The position numbers and the translations under genes are program-made. From Paraburkholderia sp. CNPSo 3274 (GTDB taxonomy: Bacteria > Pseudomonadota > Gammaproteobacteria > Burkholderiales > Burkholderiaceae), in NCBI RefSeq assembly GCF_024206475.1, contig NZ_JAMBPR010000003.1, forward strand, positions 62,001-126,000: a stretch of 64,000 bases of DNA, read 5' to 3'. A model generated the notes under the pieces. The model was not told the DNA's origin. It saw only the letters and a list, made by a program, of their open reading frames with translations, and did not search any database. Below are positions 8,623 to 16,647 of the stretch, in pieces (the first letter of the stretch is position 1; every line of letters starts with the position of its first letter).

Positions 8623-9177
8623 ATGATGCAACTGTTTCTCAGCCATATCGAGTCGCCGCTTGGCAACCTCATGCTGGTGAGCGATGCGCAGCAGCGGCTG
8701 CACGCGCTCGAATTCTCTGATCACCGCTCGCGGCTGCATCGTGGCCTGCGCGAACGTCACGGCGGTGCCGAATTGATCGACGCCGCCGCGCCGGCTTCGA
8801 TCGCCGACGCCATGACGCGCTATTTCTCCGGCGAATTGAACGCGCTCGATCCTCTGCCGGTCGTCATGGCGGGTTCGGACCTGGAACAAAGTGTCTGGGC
8901 CGCGTTGCGCCACATTCCGGCTGGCAGCACCACCAGTTACGGCAAGCTCGCGAAAGCGTTGGGATTCGAAGACCCGCGCGCGGCGATCGACATAGGCGCG
9001 GCGAACGGCGCGAATCCCATCGCTATTGTCGTGCCGTGCCATCGCGTGATTGCCAGCAACGGCGAGTTGAAGGGCTACGCCTGGGGCTCGCATCGCAAGC
9101 GCTGGCTGCTCGAACACGAGAAGGCGATTGCGGTCACGCGCGAGGTTCCACAGACGGCAACGCTCCCGGGTTTTTGA
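8623..9177 (+). CDS. ogt: methylated-DNA--protein-cysteine S-methyltransferase
   Basis: A 184-residue Ogt/MGMT-type suicide repair protein that moves the alkyl group from O6-methylguanine or O4-methylthymine to its own cysteine. The acceptor is Cys139 in IVVPCHRVI, preceded by the GSTTSYGKLAKALG helix and the Asn hinge (ANGANPIA). It has an N-terminal ribonuclease-like domain (residues 1-80) and no Ada regulatory domain, so it is a stand-alone Ogt. GAAGGAGC precedes the two adjacent ATGs (8623, 8626). It lies between two predicted DNA-repair oxygenases in one operon; 7 bases separate it from the second. Confidence 0.93.
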   Translation: MMQLFLSHIESPLGNLMLVSDAQQRLHALEFSDHRSRLHRGLRERHGGAELIDAAAPASIADAMTRYFSGELNALDPLPVVMAGSDLEQSVWAALRHIPAGSTTSYGKLAKALGFEDPRAAIDIGAANGANPIAIVVPCHRVIASNGELKGYAWGSHRKRWLLEHEKAIAVTREVPQTATLPGF

Positions 9178-9184
9178 CACGAAT

Positions 9185-9943
9185 ATGTCCTTACCTATGA
9201 CTCCATCTGCCGACACATTCGATAAGCTGAACTGGAGCGCAATCGCCTCGCAACTGGACAGCGAAGGCTATGCGGTACTGCCTCGGCTCGCTGGCGCGGA
9301 CGGAGCCCGCAGGCTCGCGCGCGAGGCCCTCGCATCGAACGCATTGCGCCGCGTTTCGCTGGATTCGCTCGATCTCGGCCGTGGCGATTTGCTGTATTTC
9401 AGCGCTGCTCTGCCGCAGCCATGGGCGCAATGGCGTGCGGACCTCTATCGTCAGTTGGCGCCCATCGCCAATCGATGGAACGAGATGCTTGGCATGCCTT
9501 ATCGATTCCCGGCGGATCTGGATGAATTCCTGGAGCACAACCGGCGAGCGGGGCAAACGCAGGCGCAGTCGCATCTGAACCATCTAGGCAGCGACGACTA
9601 CCTGGCGCTGCATCAACGCAGCGACGGAGAGCATGTGTTTCCGCTGCAAGTGGTCGCCCTGCTCACGGCGCCGGGGAAAGACTTCACGGGCGGCGAACTG
9701 GTGCTGACCGAGCAGCGTCCGCGCATGCAGTCGCGCCCGACGGTCGTTCCGCTCGGGTTGGGTGACGCGGCGATCATCGCCACGGCCCAGCGGCCATTCA
9801 AAGGCAGCAGCGCTAACTACCGTGTGAACCTCCGGCATGCCATCAGCCGGGTGCGCAGCGGCGAGCGTATTGGCGTCGAGTTGTCGTTCCACGACGCCCA
9901 GCAAGCGGCAAACGATCAACACGCATTCCATCTCGACACCTGA
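9185..9943 (+). CDS. 2OG-Fe(II) oxygenase-like paralogue (DUF2086/PF09859 type) with altered metal site
   Basis: A 252-residue paralogue of the protein at 7873. Shared blocks are LAPIANRWNE, FPADLDEFLE, GEHVFPLQV, FTGGELVLTEQRPRMQSR and the distal H-x-R region (LRHAISRVRSG, His218). However the HxD metal motif is HQR here: aligned with HQDLYGEH, this copy reads HQRSDGEH, so Asp is replaced by Arg145 and the nearest Asp is two residues further on. The rest of the fold is retained, which suggests either a non-catalytic partner, a shifted ligand or decay under weak selection. The start at 9185 is 7 bases after the ogt stop and gives a length like the first copy. Confidence 0.82.
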   Translation: MSLPMTPSADTFDKLNWSAIASQLDSEGYAVLPRLAGADGARRLAREALASNALRRVSLDSLDLGRGDLLYFSAALPQPWAQWRADLYRQLAPIANRWNEMLGMPYRFPADLDEFLEHNRRAGQTQAQSHLNHLGSDDYLALHQRSDGEHVFPLQVVALLTAPGKDFTGGELVLTEQRPRMQSRPTVVPLGLGDAAIIATAQRPFKGSSANYRVNLRHAISRVRSGERIGVELSFHDAQQAANDQHAFHLDT

Positions 9944-10111
9944 TTCATGCCGCGCAGTCGCGCCGATGCGCGCGCAGGCATTCAAATCCGGCGCTGCAGA
10001 TGCAACTAACTGCCAAGCCCGCCAACCCCAGACCCGCGCCGCGCTGCGGCGGCATCAATTCGATTCCACCCGGTGTGCGTCGCCCAGGGACTTCCCGTAT
10101 AAAGACTTTAT

Positions 10112-10135
10112 CGACTATTTATCGATAAATTGTCG
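10112..10135. promoter_or_regulatory. palindromic operator candidate
   Basis: A perfect 14-base palindrome ATTTATCGATAAAT at 10117-10130 is flanked by CGAC on the left and GTCG on the right, so the symmetry extends to 24 bases with one mismatched pair. It sits in an AT-rich pocket 100 bases before the DUF969 gene in otherwise very GC-rich DNA, where an operator or promoter would be expected. No regulator gene is adjacent, so the binding protein is unknown. Confidence 0.6.
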
Positions 10136-10231
10136 TGATAGATTCCTGGGCTGAATTGGGCGCAATGGGGAAGCGCGCGCCCGCGCGGCCGGGTCCACGA
10201 GTCCGGCGGAAACCGATAAGGCGGAGGAGAG

Positions 10232-10942
10232 ATGCTGGTTTTGATAGGGGTGCCGATCGTGGTGATCGGTTTCGCATTGCGCCTGAACGCGCTGCTCGTC
10301 GTGACCGCGGCGGGTGTTGCAACGGGGCTGGCGGGCGGCCTGCACACGGTCGAGATCGTCAGCGCTTTCGGCAAGGCGTTCGCCGATAACCGTTACATGG
10401 GCCTCATCTGGCTCACGCTGCCCGTGATCGCGCTGCTCGAGCGCAATGGCCTGCGCGAGCAGGCAAAGCACCTCATTTCGCGCGTGCACGCCGCCACCAC
10501 TGGCCGCGTGCTGATGCTCTACTTCGTGATCCGCCAGATCACGGCAGCGCTCGGCCTCACGTCGCTGGGTGGCCACGCGCAGATGGTCCGTCCGCTTATC
10601 GCGCCGATGGCCGAAGCCGCGGCCACGAAGCGCTTCGGCGAGGTGCCCGACGCTGTGCGCCAGCAGATCCGCGCCAACGCCTCGGCCGTGGACAACATCG
10701 CCGTGTTCTTCGGTGAAGACATCTTTATCGCGATCCAGTCGATCCTGCTCATCAAGGGCTTTCTCGAGCAGAACGGCATCATCGTTCAGCCGCTGCAGGT
10801 CTCAGTCTGGGCGATTCCCACCGCGTTCGCGGCGCTCCTCATCCACTGCGTGCGTCTGAAGCTGCTCGATCACAATCTTTCGCGCCGCCTGGGCGCGGCC
10901 AACGCGCAGGGCGCCGCAAGCCGCCAGGGAGCCGCATCGTGA
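10232..10942 (+). CDS. DUF969 family membrane protein (transporter subunit)
   Basis: A 236-residue integral membrane protein with about six hydrophobic segments (for example MLVLIGVPIVVIGFAL at the N-terminus and LYFVIRQITAALGL in the middle). Conserved-looking motifs are LPVIALLERNGLREQAKHLI and ANASAVDNIAVFFGEDIFIA. It is the partner of the DUF979 gene that overlaps it (GTGA), and the pair behaves as a two-component transporter. From memory, mutant fitness work has linked DUF969/DUF979 pairs to 5-oxoproline (pyroglutamate) uptake; this is not verifiable here. The strong ribosome site GCGGAGGAGAG precedes the start. An upstream palindrome (10112-10135) may regulate it. Confidence 0.8.
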   Translation: MLVLIGVPIVVIGFALRLNALLVVTAAGVATGLAGGLHTVEIVSAFGKAFADNRYMGLIWLTLPVIALLERNGLREQAKHLISRVHAATTGRVLMLYFVIRQITAALGLTSLGGHAQMVRPLIAPMAEAAATKRFGEVPDAVRQQIRANASAVDNIAVFFGEDIFIAIQSILLIKGFLEQNGIIVQPLQVSVWAIPTAFAALLIHCVRLKLLDHNLSRRLGAANAQGAASRQGAAS

Positions 10943-11889
10943 TCAAGCTCGAATCGCTCTATGTCGTCGCGGGCCTGATGTTCGCGTCGTTCGCCGTCTT
11001 CAACCTGCTCGACCGCGCGAACCCGCGCCGCGTCATCAACTTCGTGTTCTGGGGCGTCTACGCCGTGACGTTCCTGTTCGGCGGCGTGCTGCCGCATTTC
11101 GTGATGGGGTGCCTCGCCATCGCGCTCGCCTTGATCGCGGGCTCAGGCAAGCTGGGCCGCAGCTCCACGAGCAACGACAACGCCAAGGCCGAGGCGCGCC
11201 GCGAGCAAGGGGCGCGGCGCTTCGGCAGCCGGCTCTTCATTCCGGCGCTGCTCATCCCCGTCGTGACGCTCGTCGGCACGCTCACGCTCAAGTACGCGCC
11301 CTTCGTCGAAGCGAAGAACGTCACGCTCATCTCGCTCGTGATTGCCACGCTCGTTGCGTTCGGCGCGGCGCTCGTCATGTTGCGCGATTCGCCCGTGCAA
11401 GCGCTCAAGGGCGCGCGGCACACCATGGACGCCGTGGGCTGGGCCGCCATCCTGCCGCAAATGCTCGCGGCGCTCGGCGCGCTGTTCGCCGCGGCGGGCG
11501 TAGGCCACGTGGTGTCCGAGCTCGTCACGAACTGGATTCCCCAAAATTCGGCGTTCGCGGTCGTGGCCGCCTACACTTTCGGCATGGCCCTGTTCACGAT
11601 GATCATGGGCAACGCGTTCGCCGCCTTTCCGGTGATGACCGCTGGCATCGGCCTGCCGTTGATCGTGCATCAGTTCCACGGCAACCCGGCTATTCTTGGC
11701 GCGATCGGCATGCTCTCGGGCTTCTGCGGCACGCTCATGACACCCATGGCCGCAAACTTCAACATCGTCCCGGCAGCGCTGCTCGAACTGAGCGACAAGA
11801 ACGGCGTGATCAAGGCGCAATGGCCGACCGCCGTGCTGCTTCTGGTCGTCAACACGCTGCTGATGTACGCCTTCGTTTTCCGGTTCTGA
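10939..11889 (+). CDS. DUF979 family membrane protein (transporter subunit)
   Basis: A 316-residue polytopic membrane protein with about nine or ten hydrophobic segments and the partner domain of DUF969. It begins with GTG inside the stop of the preceding gene, which implies coupled translation and a stoichiometric complex. Notable blocks are MDAVGWAAILPQMLAALGALFAAAGVGHVV and a polar loop TPMAANFNIVPAALLEL near the C-terminus, possibly the substrate path. A cytoplasmic charged loop (about residues 75-95) separates two halves. Substrate is not determined by sequence. Confidence 0.82.
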   Translation: MIKLESLYVVAGLMFASFAVFNLLDRANPRRVINFVFWGVYAVTFLFGGVLPHFVMGCLAIALALIAGSGKLGRSSTSNDNAKAEARREQGARRFGSRLFIPALLIPVVTLVGTLTLKYAPFVEAKNVTLISLVIATLVAFGAALVMLRDSPVQALKGARHTMDAVGWAAILPQMLAALGALFAAAGVGHVVSELVTNWIPQNSAFAVVAAYTFGMALFTMIMGNAFAAFPVMTAGIGLPLIVHQFHGNPAILGAIGMLSGFCGTLMTPMAANFNIVPAALLELSDKNGVIKAQWPTAVLLLVVNTLLMYAFVFRF

Positions 11890-11899
11890 TGAGATCACG

Positions 11900-12922
11900 A
11901 TGACCACACACCTCACCGACGCCCATGCCTCGAAGTTCGCCTCGCTCGCGCTTGCCCACCTCACGCGCGAGTACCCGAACAAGCTGACTCACTCGCTCGA
12001 CGGCCCGCAGGACGTGCAGGGCCCGCGCGCGCTGCACCCGGTCTTTTATGGCAGCTACGACTGGCATTCGTGCGTGCACGGTTACTGGCTCGTGCTGCAT
12101 CTGCTGGAGCGCTTTCCCGACTTGCCCGAGGGGCCGCAGATCGTCGCCGTGGTCGACGAGCACTTCACGCCGGAGAAGATGGCCGGTGAGATGGCCTACC
12201 TCACGCTCGCGCACAACCGCGGTTTCGAGCGCCCTTATGGCTGGGCGTGGCTGCTCGCGCTCGCGGCGCAGGTCGAGGCGCAGGTTGAGTCGTTGAAGCT
12301 GCCGCAGGCCGCGCGCTGGAAGGCGGCGCTGGCGCCGCTCACCGACTGGTTCGTCGAGCGCTTCGAGGAATTCCTGCCGAAGGCGACCTATCCGCTGCGC
12401 GTGGGCACGCACTTCAATACGGCGTTCGCGCTCACGCTCGCGTACGACTTCGCGAAAGCCACCTCGCGTCCGGCGCTGGTGACGTTGATCGAAGACACCG
12501 CCACGCGCTGGCACGCGAACGACGCGGGCTGCCAGGCGTGGGAGCCGGGCGGCGACGAATTCCTCTCTCCCGCGCTGAGCGTGGCCCTGCTGATGAGCCG
12601 CGTACTGAGCGCGCGGGATTTCGAGCCGTGGTTCACGCGCTTTTTGCCCGACCTCGTTACGCAAGAGCCGGTCACGCTCTTTACGCCGGCCACCGTGACC
12701 GACCGCAGCGACGGCAAGATCGCCCACCTCGACGGGCTCAATCTGAGCCGCGCGTGGTGTCAGCGCTCACTCGCACGCGCACTGCCCGCGGGCGACGCTC
12801 GCGTGGCCGTCCTCAACGATGCGGCGCAATTGCATCTGGCCAGCGCGCTCGACCACGTGGCCGGGGACTATATGGGCGAGCACTGGCTCGCGACCTTCGC
12901 GACGCTCGCGCTCGAAGCATGA
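11900..12922 (+). CDS. DUF2891 family protein
   Basis: A 340-residue soluble protein of the DUF2891 family. It looks all-helical, with Trp/His-rich repeats (YDWHSCVHGYWLVL, NRGFERPYGWAWLLAL, HFNTAFALTLAYDFA, CQAWEPGGDEFLSP) reminiscent of alpha/alpha-barrel enzymes. No signal peptide is seen. It starts 10 bases after the DUF979 gene and closes the three-gene cassette. The association of DUF2891 with DUF969/DUF979 suggests it processes the substrate imported by the pair, but its reaction is unknown. Confidence 0.85.
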   Translation: MTTHLTDAHASKFASLALAHLTREYPNKLTHSLDGPQDVQGPRALHPVFYGSYDWHSCVHGYWLVLHLLERFPDLPEGPQIVAVVDEHFTPEKMAGEMAYLTLAHNRGFERPYGWAWLLALAAQVEAQVESLKLPQAARWKAALAPLTDWFVERFEEFLPKATYPLRVGTHFNTAFALTLAYDFAKATSRPALVTLIEDTATRWHANDAGCQAWEPGGDEFLSPALSVALLMSRVLSARDFEPWFTRFLPDLVTQEPVTLFTPATVTDRSDGKIAHLDGLNLSRAWCQRSLARALPAGDARVAVLNDAAQLHLASALDHVAGDYMGEHWLATFATLALEA

Positions 12923-12938
12923 CAAAAGCATGAAACTT

Positions 12939-12967
12939 GTGGGGCGCGCCGTCCGCGCGCGCCCCAC
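12939..12967 (+). terminator. hairpin after the DUF2891 gene
   Basis: An 11-bp perfect stem (GTGGGGCGCGC with GCGCGCCCCAC) and a 7-base loop lie 17 bases after the DUF2891 stop. No T tract follows, so it may be a transcript-stabilising or Rho-assisted end rather than a classic intrinsic terminator. Confidence 0.5.
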
Positions 12968-13093
12968 GCCGCTTTCCAGACTGAAGATTTACGCGCCCGC
13001 GGTCGATATAACGGGCTGAAGCCCCGAGCCGCCACCAGAATCTGCTGCGCATAGGCCGGCTCGGGACATCGAACCCACTCAGGTCTGGAAGGT

Positions 13094-13534
13094 ATGCAAG
13101 TAGAGAAATTCATGACGAGCCGTGTCGTCACCATCGGTTTCGACGACACGCTCGCTACCGTGCGCGAGATCTTCGCCGAGGCGAGCTTTCACCATCTGCT
13201 CGTGGTCGAAGAGGGCAAGCTGCAAGGCGTCGTCTCCGATCGCGACCTGCTGCGCGCGATCAGCCCGTTCATCGACAGCGTGGTCGAATCCGCGCGCGAC
13301 CTGGGCACGCTCAACAAGCGCGTGCACCAGATCATGAGCCGCAAGCCGCTCACGCTGAGGCCCGAGGCGAGCCTCTCCGACGCCGTGGCCCTCTTTCTCT
13401 CGAACAAGATTTCATGCATCCCCATCGTGGATGCCGAATTTCGCCCCGTGGGCATCGTGAGCTGGCGCGACGTGCTGCGCTATCTCGTGCCGATGGACGA
13501 GGGCGAGGCGGGTGCGGAGGAAGCCAGCGCATGA
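13094..13534 (+). CDS. CBS-domain pair protein
   Basis: A 146-residue protein made of two CBS motifs (about residues 1-60 and 76-136), the Bateman module. Each has the expected pattern: FMTSRVVTIGFDDTLATVREIF ends with VVSDRDLLRAI, and the second ends with GIVSWRDVLRYLV. Such free-standing modules bind adenine nucleotides and sense energy state, but the partner cannot be named from the sequence. The gene stands alone: a hairpin lies upstream and the chemoreceptor downstream has its own likely promoter. Confidence 0.9.
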   Translation: MQVEKFMTSRVVTIGFDDTLATVREIFAEASFHHLLVVEEGKLQGVVSDRDLLRAISPFIDSVVESARDLGTLNKRVHQIMSRKPLTLRPEASLSDAVALFLSNKISCIPIVDAEFRPVGIVSWRDVLRYLVPMDEGEAGAEEASA

Positions 13535-13616
13535 TGCGGATTGACTCGAATGCATCCCACATGTTGGTCTGTATTACGAAGTGTTGCTAACGGTCGAACT
13601 TCTTTGCTGCGAACCA

Positions 13617-13644
13617 TAAAGTTCACAACCTCTCCTGCCGTTGT
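13617..13644 (+). promoter_or_regulatory. sigma-28 (FliA)-like promoter of the chemoreceptor gene
   Basis: TAAAGTTC at 13617-13624 and GCCGTTGT at 13637-13644 closely resemble the flagellar sigma-28 consensus TAAAGTTT and GCCGATAA. The spacer is 12 bases instead of the usual 11. It lies 130 bases before the chemoreceptor start, a gene class normally controlled by FliA. Confidence 0.6.
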
Positions 13645-13774
13645 TATGTACTGGGCGCTTAATCAGCCTGAACGCCTGGGCTGCACTGGGCAAGCGCACC
13701 GGAACATTCGATGAAAGACGACTGGGACACGCGCGGCCTCCAGAGCCGCGCACCCCACGTAAGAGAGACCAGGA

Positions 13775-15340
13775 ATGCTTCACAAGCTGTCGATACGCGC
13801 GAGCCTGACCCTGATGATCGCCTTCTTCGGCATCGTCCTGATTGTCGGTGCCGCCACAGGACTCCTGTCGATGCGAGCAGGCAACGAGTCGCTGCGCACT
13901 ATGTACACCGTCGATACGCCGGCCGTCGCCGACCTCGAAGGCAGCGCCGGGCAGTTGCTGCGTCTGCGCCTCGCGCTCGCCACCAACGCATCGCTTTCCG
14001 ATCTCGGCGACCATGATGCAGCGGACGCGGTGCTCAAGCGCTTCGACCAGTACCTGAAGAACTCGAACGAGCGTCTGGACCACTATCTGTCGATAGCGAG
14101 CGGAGAAGGCGAAGCGCAGGATCTCATCGCCGACATGCAGGCTAAGCGCAACAGCTTTCTGCGCGATGGCGTCGATCCGGCGCTGGCGGCACTCAAGGCC
14201 GGCGACAAGACTGCGTTCCAGGAACTGCAGGGCCACAAGTTGCCGACGCTCTACAGCAACTACGAGAAGGCGATGCTCGTGCTCGAGAAGCGCCAGATCG
14301 ACCTCGGCGCGCAGCGCTACCAGGAGGCACAGGACCGCTTCAATGCGGTGAGCGTCGCGGTGGGCGTGGGCATGGTGCTCTCGCTGCTGTTCGCGTGGAT
14401 TGGCCGCGCGGCGCTCATGCGCGCGATCGTGCATCCCGTGGACGCGGCCATCGCGCAGTTCCAGCGCATCGCCGCCGGCGATCTGAGCGGCACGGTTCAG
14501 ACGACGAGCAACAACGAAATGGGCCGCCTGCAGGCCGCGCTGCGGCAAATGCAGGATGCACTCATCAAGACGGTCAGCAGCGTGCGCGAAGGCGCGCTGT
14601 CGATCGACAAGGGCGTGAGCGAGATTGCCGCGGGCAATACGGATCTTTCGCAGCGCACCGAGGAGCAGGCCGCATCGCTCGAGGAAACGGCGGCGAGCAT
14701 CGAAGAGCTGACCTCCACCGTCAAGCAGACCGCCGAAAACGCACGCCAGGCCAGCACGCTCGCCCAGGGCGCTTCCGGTCTCGCCGCGCAGGGCGGCGCG
14801 CTCTCGCGCGAAGTGGTCGGCACGATGCAGGACATCGTGGGCGACTCGCGGCGCGTGGGCGAGATCGTCGGCGTGATCGAGGGCATTGCGTTCCAGACCA
14901 ACATTCTCGCGCTCAACGCGGCTGTGGAAGCGGCGCGTGCGGGCGAGGAAGGGCGCGGCTTCGCGGTGGTGGCGAGCGAAGTGCGCTCGCTTGCGCAGCG
15001 TAGCGCCGCGGCGGCCAAGGAGATCAAGGAACTCATCGAGTCGTCGACCTCGCGCGTGGCAACGGGCGCGGGCCTCGTCGAGCGCTCGGGCTCGACGATG
15101 AGCGAAATCGTCGAAGCGATCGCGCGCGTGAGCGCGATCATGAACGAGATCGCATCGGCGGCTGCGGAGCAGAGCACGGGCATCGATCAGGTCAACATCG
15201 CGGTTGGACAGATGGACCTCGTGACCCAGCAGAACGCGGCACTCGTTGAGCAGGCAACGGCTGCGGCATCGTCGCTCGAAAACGAAGCACACCGGCTGAA
15301 TGCCGCGGTTTCGGTGTTCCGCACCGGTCGCGCGGGGTAA
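13775..15340 (+). CDS. methyl-accepting chemotaxis protein
   Basis: A 521-residue chemoreceptor of the Tar/Tsr layout. Residues 10-32 are the first membrane helix, about 33-190 a periplasmic four-helix ligand domain, about 191-212 the second membrane helix, followed by HAMP (to about 265) and the long cytoplasmic coiled coil. The highly conserved tip [22 protein letters not shown] is present, as are Gln/Glu-rich methylation helices ([19 protein letters not shown]). There is no C-terminal NWETF-type CheR/CheB tether. It stands alone without che genes and is preceded by a sigma-28-like promoter. The ligand is unknown; nearby catabolic operons make aromatic or sugar attractants possible. Confidence 0.95.
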   Translation: MLHKLSIRASLTLMIAFFGIVLIVGAATGLLSMRAGNESLRTMYTVDTPAVADLEGSAGQLLRLRLALATNASLSDLGDHDAADAVLKRFDQYLKNSNERLDHYLSIASGEGEAQDLIADMQAKRNSFLRDGVDPALAALKAGDKTAFQELQGHKLPTLYSNYEKAMLVLEKRQIDLGAQRYQEAQDRFNAVSVAVGVGMVLSLLFAWIGRAALMRAIVHPVDAAIAQFQRIAAGDLSGTVQTTSNNEMGRLQAALRQMQDALIKTVSSVREGALSIDKGVSEIAAGNTDLSQRTEEQAASLEETAASIEELTSTVKQTAENARQASTLAQGASGLAAQGGALSREVVGTMQDIVGDSRRVGEIVGVIEGIAFQTNILALNAAVEAARAGEEGRGFAVVASEVRSLAQRSAAAAKEIKELIESSTSRVATGAGLVERSGSTMSEIVEAIARVSAIMNEIASAAAEQSTGIDQVNIAVGQMDLVTQQNAALVEQATAAASSLENEAHRLNAAVSVFRTGRAG

Positions 15341-15407
15341 GGCAAACGCTGCGTGGTGCAATTCGCCGGTTATAGTCGTGCAATCACGACTGTGGACTTC
15401 CAGCACC

Positions 15408-15806
15408 ATGCAGCTTCTCGATCACGTTTCGATCGGCGTTCCCGATCTCGACGCAGCGCGCCCCTTCTACGATGCGATCATGAACACGTTGGGTGCGCTC
15501 AAGGTCTATGACCGCCCCAACGCGCTCGGCTACGGCGAGCGTTGCGATGCCGCCGAAACGCAATCGTCGTATATTTCCGTCTATCTGGACGCCAGCGCCA
15601 TCGAGCCGAACAAACGGCACTGGTGCTTCAAGGCCGCTTCGCGCGCGCAGGTCGATGCGTTCCATGCAGCCGGTCTCGCGGCGGGCGGCCGCTCCGATGG
15701 CGATCCAGGCTTGCGGCCGCATTATCACGCCGACTATTACGCCGCCTTTCTCGTCGATCCGGCCGGCAACCGGGTCGAGGCCGTGTGCCATACGGCATCG
15801 GCCTGA
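15408..15806 (+). CDS. VOC (glyoxalase/bleomycin-resistance fold) family protein
   Basis: A 132-residue single-module-pair VOC protein. The first beta-alpha-beta-beta-beta unit begins LLDHVSIGVPDLDAARPFYDAIM, and the second contains YHADYYAAFLVDPAGNRVEAVCH. Potential metal ligands are His6 at the start and Glu near the C-terminus (NRVEAV). Members include glyoxalases, dioxygenases and resistance proteins; this short form resembles uncharacterised lactoylglutathione-lyase-like proteins. It is followed closely by small genes in the same direction but shows no clear functional link. Confidence 0.85.
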   Translation: MQLLDHVSIGVPDLDAARPFYDAIMNTLGALKVYDRPNALGYGERCDAAETQSSYISVYLDASAIEPNKRHWCFKAASRAQVDAFHAAGLAAGGRSDGDPGLRPHYHADYYAAFLVDPAGNRVEAVCHTASA

Positions 15807-15863
15807 AGTTGCGCAACGTTAGAGGCGCAAGCCGGCGACCCGAGCGGCGTGGGAGATGAGGAA

Positions 15864-16118
15864 ATGTCAGGCACTGGCAAATACTGGTTTCGAGCCAAAC
15901 GCTATGGTTGGGGGTGGGGACTTCCGCTCACCTGGCAGGGTTGGGTGGTGCTCGTGGTGTATGCCTTGTCGATTGCTTTGAGCGCGATATTTTTTGAACC
16001 GCATGGGTATCCGTTCGCGTTTGCGGGGCTCGTGATACTCGCGACGCTCGCGCTTTCGGCGGTGTGCTGGCTCAAGGGCGAGCCGCCTCGCTGGCGTTGG
16101 GGCAAGGACCGCGAGTGA
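15864..16118 (+). CDS. small inner-membrane protein
   Basis: An 84-residue protein with two hydrophobic helices (about residues 27-45 and 53-69) and charged ends (FRAKRYGWGWG and PPRWRWGKDRE). Not a recognised family beyond resembling small hypothetical membrane proteins. An in-frame GTG at 15849 is an alternative start; the ATG at 15864 is chosen because GATGAGGA lies just before it. Confidence 0.6.
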   Translation: MSGTGKYWFRAKRYGWGWGLPLTWQGWVVLVVYALSIALSAIFFEPHGYPFAFAGLVILATLALSAVCWLKGEPPRWRWGKDRE

Positions 16119-16174
16119 GCGTCTCGTCGCCAGGGGCGTAGCGTGCTGCTTAAGTTGTCGTGAAGGGGAAAGCC

Positions 16175-16564
16175 ATGGCACGAGCAAAGCAAACCGGCAG
16201 CGCTGCGCTGCTTGGCACATGGAAGCTGCAATCGTTCACGACCAAAGATCTGGCCACCGGAGAAAAGACCGATTTGTTCGGCGCTCACCCTTGCGGCTAT
16301 CTCAACTACGGCGCCGACAAGCGGATGTACGCGATTCTGCTCGAGGAGAACCGTACTGCGCCCGCCGATCTCGTGCCGACCGACGCCGAGCGCATCGCGC
16401 TTTTCAATGGTTCGTGCGCATACGCGGGGACGTGGAGCATCGAGGGCGACCTGGTGAGCCACCACGTCGACGCTTCGTGGAACGAATCATGGACGGGGAC
16501 GATTCAGTTGCGCCGTTTCAGAATCGACGGCAAATACCTGCACATCACGACGCTGCCTTCGTAG
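16175..16564 (+). CDS. lipocalin-like domain protein
   Basis: A 129-residue protein with the bacterial lipocalin-like pattern: LLGTWKLQSF at the start, GYLNYGADKRMYAIL in the first half, a central YAGTWSIEGDLVSHHVDAS and a C-terminal LRRFRIDGKYLHIT. Proteins of this family are small beta-barrels of unknown ligand. No signal peptide is visible. The ATG at 16175 is preceded by GAAGGGGAAAGCC; an in-frame GTG at 16160 is less likely. It is the last gene before a strong hairpin at 16572-16610. Confidence 0.75.
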   Translation: MARAKQTGSAALLGTWKLQSFTTKDLATGEKTDLFGAHPCGYLNYGADKRMYAILLEENRTAPADLVPTDAERIALFNGSCAYAGTWSIEGDLVSHHVDASWNESWTGTIQLRRFRIDGKYLHITTLPS

Positions 16565-16571
16565 TGCGTCG

Positions 16572-16610
16572 CGCCGTGCGGCCCTTCGCCTGACGATGGG
16601 CCGCACGGCG
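16572..16610 (+). terminator. long GC hairpin between the lipocalin-like gene and the ABC operon
   Basis: A 13-bp perfect stem (CGCCGTGCGGCCC with GGGCCGCACGGCG) and a 13-base loop begin 8 bases after the upstream stop. No T tract follows. It is a probable transcript end for the 15-16 kb genes. Confidence 0.5.
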
Positions 16611-16647
16611 TATGTTGCGACACGCCAATCCACATGAAAGGCCGCGC

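Noticed and set aside
10232..12922. Idea that the DUF cassette is a defence system
   Set aside because: The proteins are transporter-like membrane subunits plus a soluble enzyme-like partner; there is no nuclease, helicase or effector domain.
13574..15409. Long minus-strand open frame of 611 codons
   Set aside because: It is antisense to the chemoreceptor gene, has a His/Arg-rich composition typical of GC-rich shadow frames, and matches no family.
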